From Telluria beijingensis (GTDB lineage Bacteria; Pseudomonadota; Gammaproteobacteria; Burkholderiales; Burkholderiaceae_D), in assembly GCF_030770395.1 (NCBI RefSeq), contig NZ_CP132480.1, positions 5,108,845 through 5,172,844 on the forward strand: a stretch of DNA of 64,000 nt. The letters are read 5' to 3'. Both the position numbers and the translations under genes were made by a program. This document shows, piece after piece, positions 46,201-53,788 of this stretch; positions within the stretch are counted from its first letter, which is position 1; the number at the start of each line of letters is the position of its first letter. A model generated the notes under the pieces. That model searched no databases, was not told the origin of the DNA, and saw only the letters and a list, made by a program, of their open reading frames with translations.

Positions 46201-48182
46201 CCGGGTTCGGCCCGGCCTTCGTCGCGCAGGTCGAGGCCGAGCGCGCGGCGCCAGGCATCGACATCGTAGATGGCCGCCCAAGCCGGGCTGCCGTCGCGCC
46301 ACAGGCGCTCGTAGCGCAGGGCGCCGCGGCCCGGCAAGGCGGTCCTGGCCCCGGGCAGCAGCATCGCATGCCCTTCCCTCACCTGGCCGGCGTCGTCCTG
46401 CTGCGGCAGATGGAGCGGATGCGCCATCGCCGCCACCAGGCTGCGCGCGGCGTCGCGCGGCAAGCCGGTATCGGCATCGAGCGCAATCACGTAGCGCATC
46501 TCGGCCGCCGCCCCGAGGTTGCCCACCGCGCGCATGAAGCGTTCGCGCGCTCCGCACAGCCAGGCATTCAGGTCGGTCAACTGGCCACGGCGCCGCTCGC
46601 GGCCGATCCAGGCCTGCTGGTCTTCGCTCCAGGTGCGTCCGCGCGCCAGCAGCATGAAGGGATCGCCATGCTTGCGATTCAGCGCCTCGATCGCGCCTTG
46701 CGCCTGCTGCAGCAGCGCCGCGTCGGACGGCAGCGTTTCTTCCGGCGCGTCAGGCAGGTCGAGCAGCAGGCAAAAGCGCAGCCGCGGATCGCGGTTGCCG
46801 AGGTAGCGCACTTCGAGGTCTTCGCACAAGGCGGCGAGCTGCGCGGCGTCGACGGCCACCGCTGACACGGCCACCACGGTCCGCGCATCGTCCGGAATGC
46901 CGGCCGCGACGTCCATGCGCGGCGTGGCCTGCGGCCGGGCAAGCCAGCCCCTGGCCAGGTCCGCCAGCGCGCGCGCCAGTGCTGCGGCGACCGGCAGCGC
47001 CAGGATGCCCAGCAGGACCAGCAGCAGCGGCCCCGCGCCGCCCTGCCACGCATGGACCAGGCCGGCGCCGGTGAACAGCAGGGCCAGGGCCGCGGTGACA
47101 CCGGCCACGGCGTCGACCTGGCGGCCGGCGAGAGCACGCTGCAGCGCGTCGCGCCGGCCGCGCAGCTTCGCTTCGAGCAGCGCCAGGCCTGGTCCGGCCA
47201 GGTAATGGCCGACGTGGCGCGTGCGCAGGTCCAGCCCGCCCTCGCCCGGTGCGCGATGGACCGCGGCCAGCGCGATCGCCTCCTGCGCCACCGTGGCCTC
47301 GCTGGCGCCGAGGGTGCGCGCCAGGCGCGCGACCGTGTGCCGGTAGCGGTCGCGCGTGGCGCCGTCCATGCGCGCGTAACTGCCGTCCGGGTCGTCCCGC
47401 AGCAGCGCATCGACCACGCCCAGTCCTTCGGCGAAAGCGCGCCAGTCGATGCCGCCCAGCGCGCGCAGGCTGGCCAGGGCGTTGCCGGCCGAGATGGCGT
47501 CCTGGTCCTGGGCGTCGTGCTCGTCCTGCGCCAGTTGGGCACTGCTGCCCTGCCGGTCCGCCAGGCGCGCGTCGATCCAGTCGGTGATCTGGGCCAGCGC
47601 CGCGCCGCGGCCCTGCAGGCGGCGCGCCAGTTCGGCCACGAAGGCGCCATCGTCCGGGTCTTCGGCGCGCGCCATGTCGGCGAACAGCAGCACCAGGTCG
47701 CCCGGGCGGGCCTCGGCGGTGTCGACGAAGCGCGCGGCCCAGGCGGCGGCCCGTTCGCGGCTGGCGCAGATGTGCGCCGCGCGCGTGGCCAGGACCGCCA
47801 CCATGTCGAGCAGCGCAAGACGCAGCAGGGCCGGCAGCGCATCGAGCTCGGTGACGCGCCACGGGGCGTCCTGCTGGTCGGCGTCGACCAGGCGCGCCAG
47901 TTCACCGGTGTCTACCTGGCCGTCGCCGCTCGTCACGGCAGCGCGCACCAGCTCCCAGGCGCGCCCAGCGCCGACCTGGCGCGCCTGTGCGCGCGCCAGT
48001 CGCAGCTGGGCGTCGAGCAGGTGATGGCCGTCGAGCAGGCGCGCGCCGGCCGGCGGCAGTTCCACGCCTGCGCGCGCGGCGCGGTCGAGCGCCTCGCAGG
48101 CGGCGGCGATGCGCTGCGCGTCGGTGGCCAGCAGCGCCGCCAGGGGATACCCGGCGGGTATCTTGTCGTTCTCAACTTTCAA
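40227..48182 (-). CDS. NdvB-like (cyclic beta-glucan synthase-family) protein with degenerate catalytic motifs
   Basis: 2651 residues from TTG at 48182 (GAGGT nine bases upstream; a second TTG at 48266 is possible but lacks one). The layout is that of NdvB/Cgs enzymes: an N-terminal helical region, membrane segments near 375-415, a GT84-like domain (about 480-710), more segments (about 720-760 and 880-930), and C-terminal GH94-type domains. Some family motifs remain, such as ERRRGQLTDLNAWL, the DxD of ALDADTGLP (near 567) and IYDVDAW (near 640). Others are not found: the QxxRW of GT84, replaced by LRRHRAVRAAW, the FRDQ region and the GDWNDGM block of GH94 (here GRLHDEGVPGRVESIGLGF). The frame is intact over 8 kb, so it is not a pseudogene by frameshift. 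Activity is doubtful. Confidence 0.82.
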   Translation of the reverse strand: MKVENDKIPAGYPLAALLATDAQRIAAACEALDRAARAGVELPPAGARLLDGHHLLDAQLRLARAQARQVGAGRAWELVRAAVTSGDGQVDTGELARLVDADQQDAPWRVTELDALPALLRLALLDMVAVLATRAAHICASRERAAAWAARFVDTAEARPGDLVLLFADMARAEDPDDGAFVAELARRLQGRGAALAQITDWIDARLADRQGSSAQLAQDEHDAQDQDAISAGNALASLRALGGIDWRAFAEGLGVVDALLRDDPDGSYARMDGATRDRYRHTVARLARTLGASEATVAQEAIALAAVHRAPGEGGLDLRTRHVGHYLAGPGLALLEAKLRGRRDALQRALAGRQVDAVAGVTAALALLFTGAGLVHAWQGGAGPLLLVLLGILALPVAAALARALADLARGWLARPQATPRMDVAAGIPDDARTVVAVSAVAVDAAQLAALCEDLEVRYLGNRDPRLRFCLLLDLPDAPEETLPSDAALLQQAQGAIEALNRKHGDPFMLLARGRTWSEDQQAWIGRERRRGQLTDLNAWLCGARERFMRAVGNLGAAAEMRYVIALDADTGLPRDAARSLVAAMAHPLHLPQQDDAGQVREGHAMLLPGARTALPGRGALRYERLWRDGSPAWAAIYDVDAWRRALGLDLRDEGRAEPGAVEEDRLRAAGVADLRLEAAHPGSYREHMLRRHRAVRAAWQEARRLGSGAAGLRAARLRWQLFDTLAGSLAAPAAVSLLVLCWSLLAAPVFWTAAVLAPVWLPALLEMLATLASRPSDAPLRQHLDAWARGARATLVRATLALAFLPHAAWVDADAVVRGLWRRDVSRRRLLELRPAWLARPGRALENDWRAMWFAPLLAVGIAVLLTFANPYALFATAPLLLVWFLSPVLAWWTGQPARRGVRLAKGQTRFLHTLARRSWTFFEQHGAGARGLAPHAVSGHTEAAVDERVSPAGLGLGLLATLGARDFGYLPLGGLLERGEAALASMALLERWHGHHLVWYDGASLGAIEPAYVDTAASGGLVLALRTYAAGLDELPDRPILDAAVLDGIRATLWVVREHAQPGLLPALDALEESLAPGRSRAIDTLPGLADCLRTLAARAAELDAGLARQCEAQLQDLQALAPWTRALQEYVLDAGLTRIPTLRELAGMTPPPGNEGLAALVEEGRACARERLDRLAALAAQARAAAQADFGALADPASGQLAAGYHVRDHRLDDDNCDLLASRARMASFAAIAQGQLPQQQWWSLGRPLRMTGAGALLLSRSGALADLLAPQLLMPSWRDTLLDDAGRALVRLQAAHARGRNLLWGYTESGCNAVDAAARYRVEPFGLPAAALAPRPDDDLAAAPHGAALALAAAPALAAANLRRMAEQGLLGETGLYEALDYAPARLPQGERQAVVRAQVAPHQAMTLLALARHLLDEPMQRRFARDPELRAAFGLLQETTPAAGAEPPLRYTAGASVAAQPYARVLAPDASPLPEVQLLSNGRYHLVLDGAGAGASRWEDALLTRAGPGEVGLACHVRDTASGAAWANILLPGAVRPEEFETVLAEGRASVRRLDHGIEMRTDAVVAPDDDVELRRIRIVNRAPEARTLELTSCVALAGPPLQEGGRSGIRIEFDAAADSLLCVTAPSAPVVVHRMTVRDVAGQPSVETSRARFIGRGHDLHLPRAVSTGGALPGPDPEPDEALLALRRTVTVGPQQEITVDLLLGAASGRVLARELAVRYGAAHTVDHAIEAAWTRAQAELRRHDIGQADAQSINRLAGCLLQPVPALRADPAVIARNARGLADLQAYGVAGDLPLLLLQLGDGADTGLARQLLQAHGYWRSQGLAVDLLVLCDSRATREALMHLAVPLVDPASFDQPSGLHLHLKEEVPREDRILLRAAASVLLSGERGDLADQLRRAARAHGSLPPPFAATEPAPAPAWTTESLAPAAQDNREIVISSSPTLEAPSTPWLNLLANDGFGSIVSERGHAVSWSGDRAARLTNGSEDAVAPQDGEAYYLRDEDSGVVWSPTPWPVPSPEPYETRHGIGYSVFEHRAHGIHSELRCFVAQDAPLKYSILRLRNDSDAPRRLGVTGYVAWLLDERDAAPGLQVVTERDLASGALFARNAFGAGFHDRVGFFHVDAEQVAVTCDRQEFIGRHGAIARPAALERAGLSGAVGAGFDPCAALQVGVTLEPGAECELVFVLGVAGPASLDASAAVQRHGGAQAAAAAWQRLRDWWDVTLGAIEVHTPDPALDDRLNGWLPYQAIAAMLGERDPATRLQSALACVYARPALLRDALLRAAPAFTTGSAVEDFLWLPYALARYLDVTGDHALLDTPLSERDDLYEHCVHGLRGCLRFGPRGLPPAAGRLHDEGVPGRVESIGLGFLLAVVLQRFAEVADRRGDFGFATTCRGAALALRAQCEEHGWDGDWYRWTWLDSSNALGAIANPACRVELSTQCWALKAGAERGPQALRSAVARLENGGMLPRCDPPVDGVWSERVTSSPGQDHRATAWAAAGFARLGDAGRAWQLAGLLDPQAHGDGPPYLMSGGLRTIAPHAGRAIGGLHGASAAWTWLLFVEALLGLRRHGAELRLQPRLAPGWDGFSLRYRYHGAIYDITVRATSGPERMLLDGQPCPDWTIVLGDDRRDHKVELQVAGTPAAP

Positions 48183-48337
48183 GCGGGGACCTCGGGACGG
48201 AGGCGTGCGCGGCGGACCGCCGGAGGACGGATCAGGATAGGGATCTACGCAAACTGCGCAGGCCAATCCTGGCCGCGCACGACTGAGTCCATGCTAGGGA
48301 AAGGAACGAAAAGTTACCGTGCGCTGGCGTACACACA

Positions 48338-48360
48338 CCGCCTGCCGGGCCGGCAGGCGG
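48338..48360 (-). terminator. Strong hairpin downstream of the desulfurase gene
   Basis: CCGCCTGCCGG and CCGGCAGGCGG form an 11-bp perfect inverted repeat around one base, 11 nt past the desulfurase stop. There is no U tract on the minus strand, so it would be a weak intrinsic terminator or a 3'-end stabilising hairpin. Confidence 0.35.
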
Positions 48361-48371
48361 TCAATTGGCAG

Positions 48372-49916
48372 TCACAAGGCGAGCGCGAATCCGCCGGCCA
48401 GCGAGCAGGCGCGCGGGTGGCCCAGCGCACGCAGGGTGCGCGCGGCGCGGGCGCTGCGCGCGCCGCTGCGGCATACGAACAGCAGCGGACGCGCATCGGC
48501 GCCGAGCCAGGCGGCGGCATGCTCGGCCACCTGCGCCAGCGGCACGTTGAGCGCGGCGCGACCGTGCAATTCTACCCGCCCGGCGACGCTGTGTTCGCGC
48601 ACATCGCGCACGTCGACCACGATGGCGTCGGGGTGCGCGGCCAGCCAGCCGCCGGCCGTGGCCGCGTCGAGTTCCAGGTCGGTTTCGTGCGCGCCGTCGC
48701 AGTGCGCTGCAGGTTCCGCCGGCGCGTCGGCTGCCGCGGGCAGCGCCAGCGCGGCTCCGCAGCGCGCGATGCGCTCGCATGCCAGCCCGATCGCGGCGGC
48801 GTCGGGCAGCGGGCCGATCGACAGGCGCACCGCCGACGCGCTCTGCCAGGCCGGCAGGCCCATCGCGTCGAGCACATAGCTGGGCGCCGCCTTCGACGCG
48901 GCGCAGGCCGAGCCGGCGCTGACGCGCATGCCGGCCGCGTCGAACAGGTCGAGCAGTTCGGCGCTGGAGACGCCGGGCACGGCAAAATTGAGCGTGGTGG
49001 GTAGCGTGTGCGCCAGCGGCGCATTGAACACGATGCCGGGGAAGGCGCGGACCAGGGCATCCACGAGGCGCGCGCGGCAGGCCTGCAGCGCATCATGACC
49101 GAGGAAGGTGTCGCCACGCTCCAGCGCCTCGAGCACCGCGCCCAGCGCCGCGATGCCGGCCATGTTCTCGGTGCCGGAGCGCTGCGCGTCTTCCTGGCCG
49201 CCGCCGCACATCAGCGGCGTGTACGGGGCGCCTTCGCGTACGTACAACATGCCGATGCCTTTCGGCGCATGCAGCTTGTGGCCCGAGAACGGCGCGTAGT
49301 CGATGCGGCGCGCGCCCAGGTCGAGGGGCAGCTTGCCGAGCGCCTGCACGCAATCGACCATCCACAGCGCCGGACTGGCCGTCTCCAGCAAGACTGCCTC
49401 GATGCCGTCGAGGTCGGACACGACGCCGGTCTCGTTGTTGGCGGCCATGGTGGCGACGAAGGCCAGGCGCGGCGCCAGCGCGCGCAACACGTCGAGCCGG
49501 TGGCGGCCGTCGCCGTCGACCGGCAGCACGCGCAGTTCGAGGCCGACGCCCAGCAGGCGGTTCCAGTGCGCCAGGCTTTCGGACACCGCCTTGTGCTCGG
49601 TGGCGCCGACCAGCGCGATGTCGGCACAGGGTTCGCCACGCGCGCGCCGCTCCCTCACCGCGCACAGCGCCGACAACACGGCAGTCTGGATGCCTTCGGT
49701 GGCGCCGCTGTTGAACATCAGCCGTCCACCGGGCGCGCCCAGCACCCGCCGCGCGCAGGCACGCACGCCCTCGCGCAGCGCGCGTGCGCGCAGGCCGCTG
49801 GCATGGCTGCTGCTCGGATTGCCGAAGCAGTCCTGCATCGCGGCCATCGCCGCCGCGGCGGCGGCAGGCAGCACCGGCGAAGTGGCGTTGGCGTCGAGGT
49901 AGATTTCGGTGATCAT
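48372..49916 (-). CDS. Cysteine desulfurase fused to a rhodanese domain
   Basis: 514 residues, cytoplasmic. The N-terminal ~385 residues are a class V aminotransferase-fold NifS/IscS-like desulfurase: LDANATSPVLP at the start, HK of FSGHKLHAPKGIG (PLP lysine, about residue 214) and the active-site Cys in SAGSACAASK (about 336). The C-terminal ~100 residues are a rhodanese domain (VVDVRDVREH) with its Cys in FVCRSGARS (about 481). The fusion could pass the persulfide sulphur from desulfurase to rhodanese in one chain. The gene is divergent from a DecR/CyuR-like regulator (150-bp gap), which in enterobacteria responds to cysteine. I infer a role in cysteine detoxification or sulphur supply. Length fits a two-domain fusion. 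Confidence 0.9.
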   Translation of the reverse strand: MITEIYLDANATSPVLPAAAAAAMAAMQDCFGNPSSSHASGLRARALREGVRACARRVLGAPGGRLMFNSGATEGIQTAVLSALCAVRERRARGEPCADIALVGATEHKAVSESLAHWNRLLGVGLELRVLPVDGDGRHRLDVLRALAPRLAFVATMAANNETGVVSDLDGIEAVLLETASPALWMVDCVQALGKLPLDLGARRIDYAPFSGHKLHAPKGIGMLYVREGAPYTPLMCGGGQEDAQRSGTENMAGIAALGAVLEALERGDTFLGHDALQACRARLVDALVRAFPGIVFNAPLAHTLPTTLNFAVPGVSSAELLDLFDAAGMRVSAGSACAASKAAPSYVLDAMGLPAWQSASAVRLSIGPLPDAAAIGLACERIARCGAALALPAAADAPAEPAAHCDGAHETDLELDAATAGGWLAAHPDAIVVDVRDVREHSVAGRVELHGRAALNVPLAQVAEHAAAWLGADARPLLFVCRSGARSARAARTLRALGHPRACSLAGGFALAL

Positions 49917-50032
49917 GGATTAGCTGCCAAAAACATAAAAAAGGTGTCGCACAACACGTTATTGTCCAGTAATATGGTACGGAGTTATGCTGATCGAAAC
50001 GTCCCAAATTTCTCGATTTGTGGGCTGTTAAT

Positions 50033-50046
50033 AGAATAATTATTCT
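50033..50046. promoter_or_regulatory. 14-bp perfect palindrome between the desulfurase and DecR-like genes
   Basis: AGAATAATTATTCT is an exact palindrome, AT-rich in an otherwise GC-rich gap, 22 bp before the regulator ATG. With its flanks (TAGAATAATTATTCTTA) it closely resembles Lrp-family sites. It is well placed for autoregulation and for control of the divergent desulfurase. Confidence 0.55.
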
Positions 50047-50067
50047 TATAAACCAGCTTTGCGGAAT

Positions 50068-50553
50068 ATGAACTCACTCGACAAGTTTGATTGTGCGATC
50101 CTCGCCGCCTTGCAGGCGGATGCAACCCTCTCGATTTCGGGCCTGAGCGAAAAGGTTGGCCTATCCAGCACGCCCTGCTGGAAACGCGTGAAACGCCTCG
50201 AAGAAGAAGGCTATATCGAAAGCCGCGTCAGCATCGTCAACCGCCAGAAGGTCGGCTTGCCGGTCACCGTGTTCGTCAGCGTCAAGACCACCGAGCACGA
50301 CGAAAAATGGCTGTCCCGTTTCGCCTCCGCCGTGATCGCCCTGCCCGAAGTGCTGGAATTCCACCGCATGAGCGGCGACATCGACTACCTGCTCAAGGTC
50401 GTCACCACCGACATCGCCGGCTACGACCGCTTCTACAAAAAGCTGATCAAGACCGCGCGCCTGACCGGTGTATCGTCCGCCTTCTCGATGGAACAGATCA
50501 AGTCGACCACCGCCCTGCCGCTCGAACTGATCTCGCACGGCGTGCCGGCCTGA
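50068..50553 (+). CDS. Lrp/AsnC-family regulator, DecR/CyuR (YbaO)-like
   Basis: 161 residues from ATG at 50068 (a TTG at 50059 is the alternative). N-terminal helix-turn-helix with the diagnostic Cys in LSSTPCWKRVKRLEEEGYI (about residues 28-46), as in the cysteine-responsive DecR/CyuR group, and a C-terminal RAM domain with RMSGDIDYLLKVVTTDIAGYDRFYKKL and FSMEQIKSTTALPLE, a close match by memory to E. coli YbaO. Family members activate cysteine-detoxification genes when cysteine is high. The divergent neighbour is a cysteine desulfurase, so the pair probably forms a cysteine-sensing circuit. The palindrome at 50033-50046 is the likely site. Confidence 0.9.
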   Translation: MNSLDKFDCAILAALQADATLSISGLSEKVGLSSTPCWKRVKRLEEEGYIESRVSIVNRQKVGLPVTVFVSVKTTEHDEKWLSRFASAVIALPEVLEFHRMSGDIDYLLKVVTTDIAGYDRFYKKLIKTARLTGVSSAFSMEQIKSTTALPLELISHGVPA

Positions 50554-50649
50554 GGCCGTTCCGCGGTCTTTACGCTGTCGGCAGCGCTTTCGTCCGGCGG
50601 GCGAATCGTGCGATGATGGCGGCCGTTGACATCCACGGAGACCAAGGGA

Positions 50650-51786
50650 ATGCGAACGAAATTCAAGATGGCGCCGCTGGCGCTGGCGGCGCTGGTGGCG
50701 TCGATCGGCGTGCAGGCTTACGCCGCAGAGCAAGTGGTGAAGATCGGCGTGAGCGGCCCGCTGTCGGGTTCCAACGCCTTCGCCGGCAAGGATAACGAGA
50801 ACGGCGTGCGCCTCGCGATCGAGGAACTCAACGCACAGAAAATCCAGGTTGGCGGCAATGTGCTGCGCTTCGTGCTGCAGTCCGAGGACGACGGCGGCGA
50901 CCCGAAACAGGGCGTGACCGTGGCCCAGAAATTCGCCGACGCCGGCGTCAAGTTCGTGCTCGGCCCCTACAACTCGGGCGTGGCGATTCCAGCCTCGCGC
51001 GTCTACAACGACAACGGCATCCTGATGTCGACCGTCGGCACCAATCCCAAGATCACGGCCGCCGGCTACCCGACGGTATTTCGCATCGTGGCCAGCGACA
51101 CGCAGGTCGGCGCATCGGTCGCCGGCTATGCCGCCAAGGAGCTCAAGGTCAGGAACGTCGGCGTGATCGATGACCGCACCGCGTTCGGCCAGGGCATTGC
51201 CATGGAATTCAAGCGCCAGGCGCAGAAGGCCGGCATCAAGATCGCGGGCCACGAATTTACCAACGACAAGGCGAGCGACTTCGCCGCCATCCTGACCTCG
51301 CTGCGCGCCAAGAAGGTCGATGCCATCTTCTTCGGTGGCTACGCCCCGCAGGGCGCCCCGATGGCGCGCCAGATGAAGCAGCTGGGCCTGAACGTGCCGC
51401 TGCTGGGCGGCGACACCCTGTGCAGCCCCGAGATGGCCAAGCTGGGCGGCGCCGCGGTCGGCGAGAACGTGCGCTGCGCGCAGGCCGGCGCCATCGTCGC
51501 CAAACAGCCGGGCGGCCCGGCCTTCCTGGCCAGCTACAAGAAGCGCTTCGGTCGCGAGCCGGACGTCTACGCGCCATCGTTCTACGACCAGACCAAATTC
51601 ATCGCCCAGGCGATCCAGCAGGCCAAGTCGGTCGACGCGAAACAGGTCGGCGCCGCGATGCATGCGATCGACTACCAGGGCGTGGTCGGCGCCTATGGCT
51701 ACGACGCCAAGGGCAACCTCAAGAAGACGGCGGTGACGGTGTACACCTTCAAGAACGGCGCATTGACGCCGCTGGCCAGCTACTGA
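50650..51786 (+). CDS. Branched-chain amino-acid-type ABC substrate-binding protein (orphan)
   Basis: 378 residues from ATG at 50650. Signal peptide (MRTKFKMAPLALAALVASIGVQAYA), then a periplasmic-binding fold of the LivJ/LivK type: VVKIGVSGPLSGSNAFAGKDNENGVRLAIEELN at the start, and FVLGPYNSGVAIPASRVYNDNG. No permease or ATPase genes follow; it is an orphan binding protein. Two Cys in LLGGDTLCSP and GENVRCAQ suggest a disulphide. It precedes the DUF885 gene by 19 nt, so the two may be one transcript. The amino acid bound is unknown. Confidence 0.9.
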   Translation: MRTKFKMAPLALAALVASIGVQAYAAEQVVKIGVSGPLSGSNAFAGKDNENGVRLAIEELNAQKIQVGGNVLRFVLQSEDDGGDPKQGVTVAQKFADAGVKFVLGPYNSGVAIPASRVYNDNGILMSTVGTNPKITAAGYPTVFRIVASDTQVGASVAGYAAKELKVRNVGVIDDRTAFGQGIAMEFKRQAQKAGIKIAGHEFTNDKASDFAAILTSLRAKKVDAIFFGGYAPQGAPMARQMKQLGLNVPLLGGDTLCSPEMAKLGGAAVGENVRCAQAGAIVAKQPGGPAFLASYKKRFGREPDVYAPSFYDQTKFIAQAIQQAKSVDAKQVGAAMHAIDYQGVVGAYGYDAKGNLKKTAVTVYTFKNGALTPLASY

Positions 51787-51805
51787 CCACCAAGAGGATA
51801 AAACA

Positions 51806-53620
51806 ATGAGAGAGAACTTCAAGCTCGGCGCGCTGGCGACAGCCGCCCTGCTCGCGTGCGCGCCTGCTGGCGCCGCACCTGCGGCGGCCGCCAATGCTGC
51901 ACCCGCCACCCAGAAGGTCGCCACGACCGAAGCCGGCAAGGCGATCGACAAGCTGGTCGATGAGTACTACGAAGCCTATGCACGCTTCGAGCCGGTGTGG
52001 GCGACCGAAAGCGGCGACGGCCGCTTCTTCGACCAGCTCGGCCTGTCGATCGCGCCGAAGAATCGCGACGCGCAGTTTGCGCTGTACCGCGGCTACCTGA
52101 AGCGCCTGGCATTGATCCCGCGCGAGCGCCTGAACGCGCACGAGCAGGCCAGCTACGACATCGTCAAGTTCGAGCTCGAGACCGCGCTGCGCCTGGGCGC
52201 CTTCCCCGAGCACCTGCTGCCGCTGGACCAGATGTTCAATATGCCGGCCTTCATCGCGAACTATGCCGGCGGCGAAGGCGCGCAGCCGTTCGCCACGCCG
52301 AAGGACTACCGCAACTACCTGAGCCGCCTGGACCAGATGGTGCCGTATATCGACCAGGCGATCGCGAACATGCGCGAAGGCGTCAAGCGCGGCATCGTGC
52401 ATCCGCGCCAGCCAATCCAGTCGCTGCTGCCGCAGCTCAAGCAGCTGCAGGCCGCCTCAAACGAAGCCAGCATCTTCTACTCGCCGATCAAGAAGTTCCC
52501 GGCCAGCTTCTCGGACGCCGACAAGCGCAGCCTGACCGACGCTTACCGCAAGACCATCGACAAGCTCAATCCGGCGCTGGATCGCCTGGCGAACTATGTC
52601 GAAAGGGATTACCTGCCGAAGACCCGCACCACCGCCGGCTGGAACGCCCTGCCGAACGGCGCCGAGTGGTACAAGGCGCGCGTGGCGGCGATGACTACCA
52701 CCGACATGACGCCGGAGCAGATCCACGCGATCGGCTTGAACGAAGTGGCGCGCATCCAGGGCGAGTACGGCAAGATCGGCCCGAAGATGGGCTATACCGG
52801 CCCGGCCGCCGGCCTGCCGAAATGGGTGTCGGAGCAGCCGAAGTACAAGCCGTTTACGTCGGACCAGCAGGTGATCGAGGTGTTCCAGAAGCTGGACGCG
52901 CAAGTGCGCACCAAGCTGCCGGCCCTGTTCACGCTGATGCCGAAGGCGCCGCTCGAAGTGCGCCTGGAGCCGGAACTGACGCGCGAGACCGCCTCGGACC
53001 ATTATTCGCCGCCGGCAGCGGACGGTTCGCGTCCGGGCGTGTTCTGGTCGGTGGTGAACGATCCGACCAAGTACGGCCGCACCGGCATGGTCACGCTCTA
53101 CCTGCACGAAGGTCAACCGGGCCACCACTTCCACATCGCGCTGCTGCAGGAACTCGGCCTGCCGAACTTCCGCAAGTTCGGCGGCAACACCGCCTTCACC
53201 GAAGGCTGGGCGCTGTACGCCGAGACGCTGGGCAAGGAGATGGGCCTGTTCGAACAGCCGGAAGATTACTTCGGCCACCTGAACGACGAGATGCTGCGCG
53301 CCGCGCGCCTGGTGGTGGACACCGGCATGCACAGCAAGGGCTGGAGCCGCGACCAGGGCATCGCGTATTTCCGCGATACGCTGGGCTACTCGGAGCTGGA
53401 AGCACGCGCCCAGATCGAACGCTATATGGTGATGCCGGGCCAGGCGCTGGCCTACAAGATCGGCTCGCTGAAGATCATGGAACTGCGCCAGCGGGCGCAG
53501 GCGGCGCTGGGCGATAAATTCAGCCTGCCGAAGTTCCACGAGGTGGTGCTGGACGAAGGCACCTTGCCGCTGGCGGTGCTGGAGGCCAAGGTCGACCGCT
53601 GGATCGCGACATCGAAGTAG
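51806..53620 (+). CDS. DUF885-family metallopeptidase-like protein, exported
   Basis: 604 residues. Signal peptide MRENFKLGALATAALLACAPAGA. The metal motif HEGQPGHHFH (His at about residue 434) followed by EGWALYAE is characteristic of DUF885, a family with a gluzincin-like fold distantly related to M3/M32 carboxypeptidases. Its enzymatic role is not established, but a periplasmic dipeptidase or carboxypeptidase is likely. Co-orientation and close spacing with the amino-acid-binding protein suggest peptide or amino-acid scavenging. Confidence 0.88.
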   Translation: MRENFKLGALATAALLACAPAGAAPAAAANAAPATQKVATTEAGKAIDKLVDEYYEAYARFEPVWATESGDGRFFDQLGLSIAPKNRDAQFALYRGYLKRLALIPRERLNAHEQASYDIVKFELETALRLGAFPEHLLPLDQMFNMPAFIANYAGGEGAQPFATPKDYRNYLSRLDQMVPYIDQAIANMREGVKRGIVHPRQPIQSLLPQLKQLQAASNEASIFYSPIKKFPASFSDADKRSLTDAYRKTIDKLNPALDRLANYVERDYLPKTRTTAGWNALPNGAEWYKARVAAMTTTDMTPEQIHAIGLNEVARIQGEYGKIGPKMGYTGPAAGLPKWVSEQPKYKPFTSDQQVIEVFQKLDAQVRTKLPALFTLMPKAPLEVRLEPELTRETASDHYSPPAADGSRPGVFWSVVNDPTKYGRTGMVTLYLHEGQPGHHFHIALLQELGLPNFRKFGGNTAFTEGWALYAETLGKEMGLFEQPEDYFGHLNDEMLRAARLVVDTGMHSKGWSRDQGIAYFRDTLGYSELEARAQIERYMVMPGQALAYKIGSLKIMELRQRAQAALGDKFSLPKFHEVVLDEGTLPLAVLEAKVDRWIATSK

Positions 53621-53655
53621 GGGTTAGTAGATTACCCACCTACCCGACCAACGTC

Positions 53656-53752
53656 GTCCCCGCGCAGGCGGGGACCCAAGTATTTGGCGCCGCCGCTTCG
53701 ATCGACTGAAACGGCAACGCGAGCAACCTTGGGTTCCCGCCTTCGCGGGAAC
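53656..53752. repeat. Facing pair of REP palindromes
   Basis: Hairpins at 53656-53675 (GTCCCCGC GCAG GCGGGGAC) and, in opposite orientation, at 53733-53752 (GTTCCCGC CTTC GCGGGAAC). They lie in the gap between the DUF885 gene and the M14 gene, which converge. Confidence 0.9.
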
Positions 53753-53788
53753 GACGGTTTTTCGGCTGACGGTGAATATCGCTTGCGC

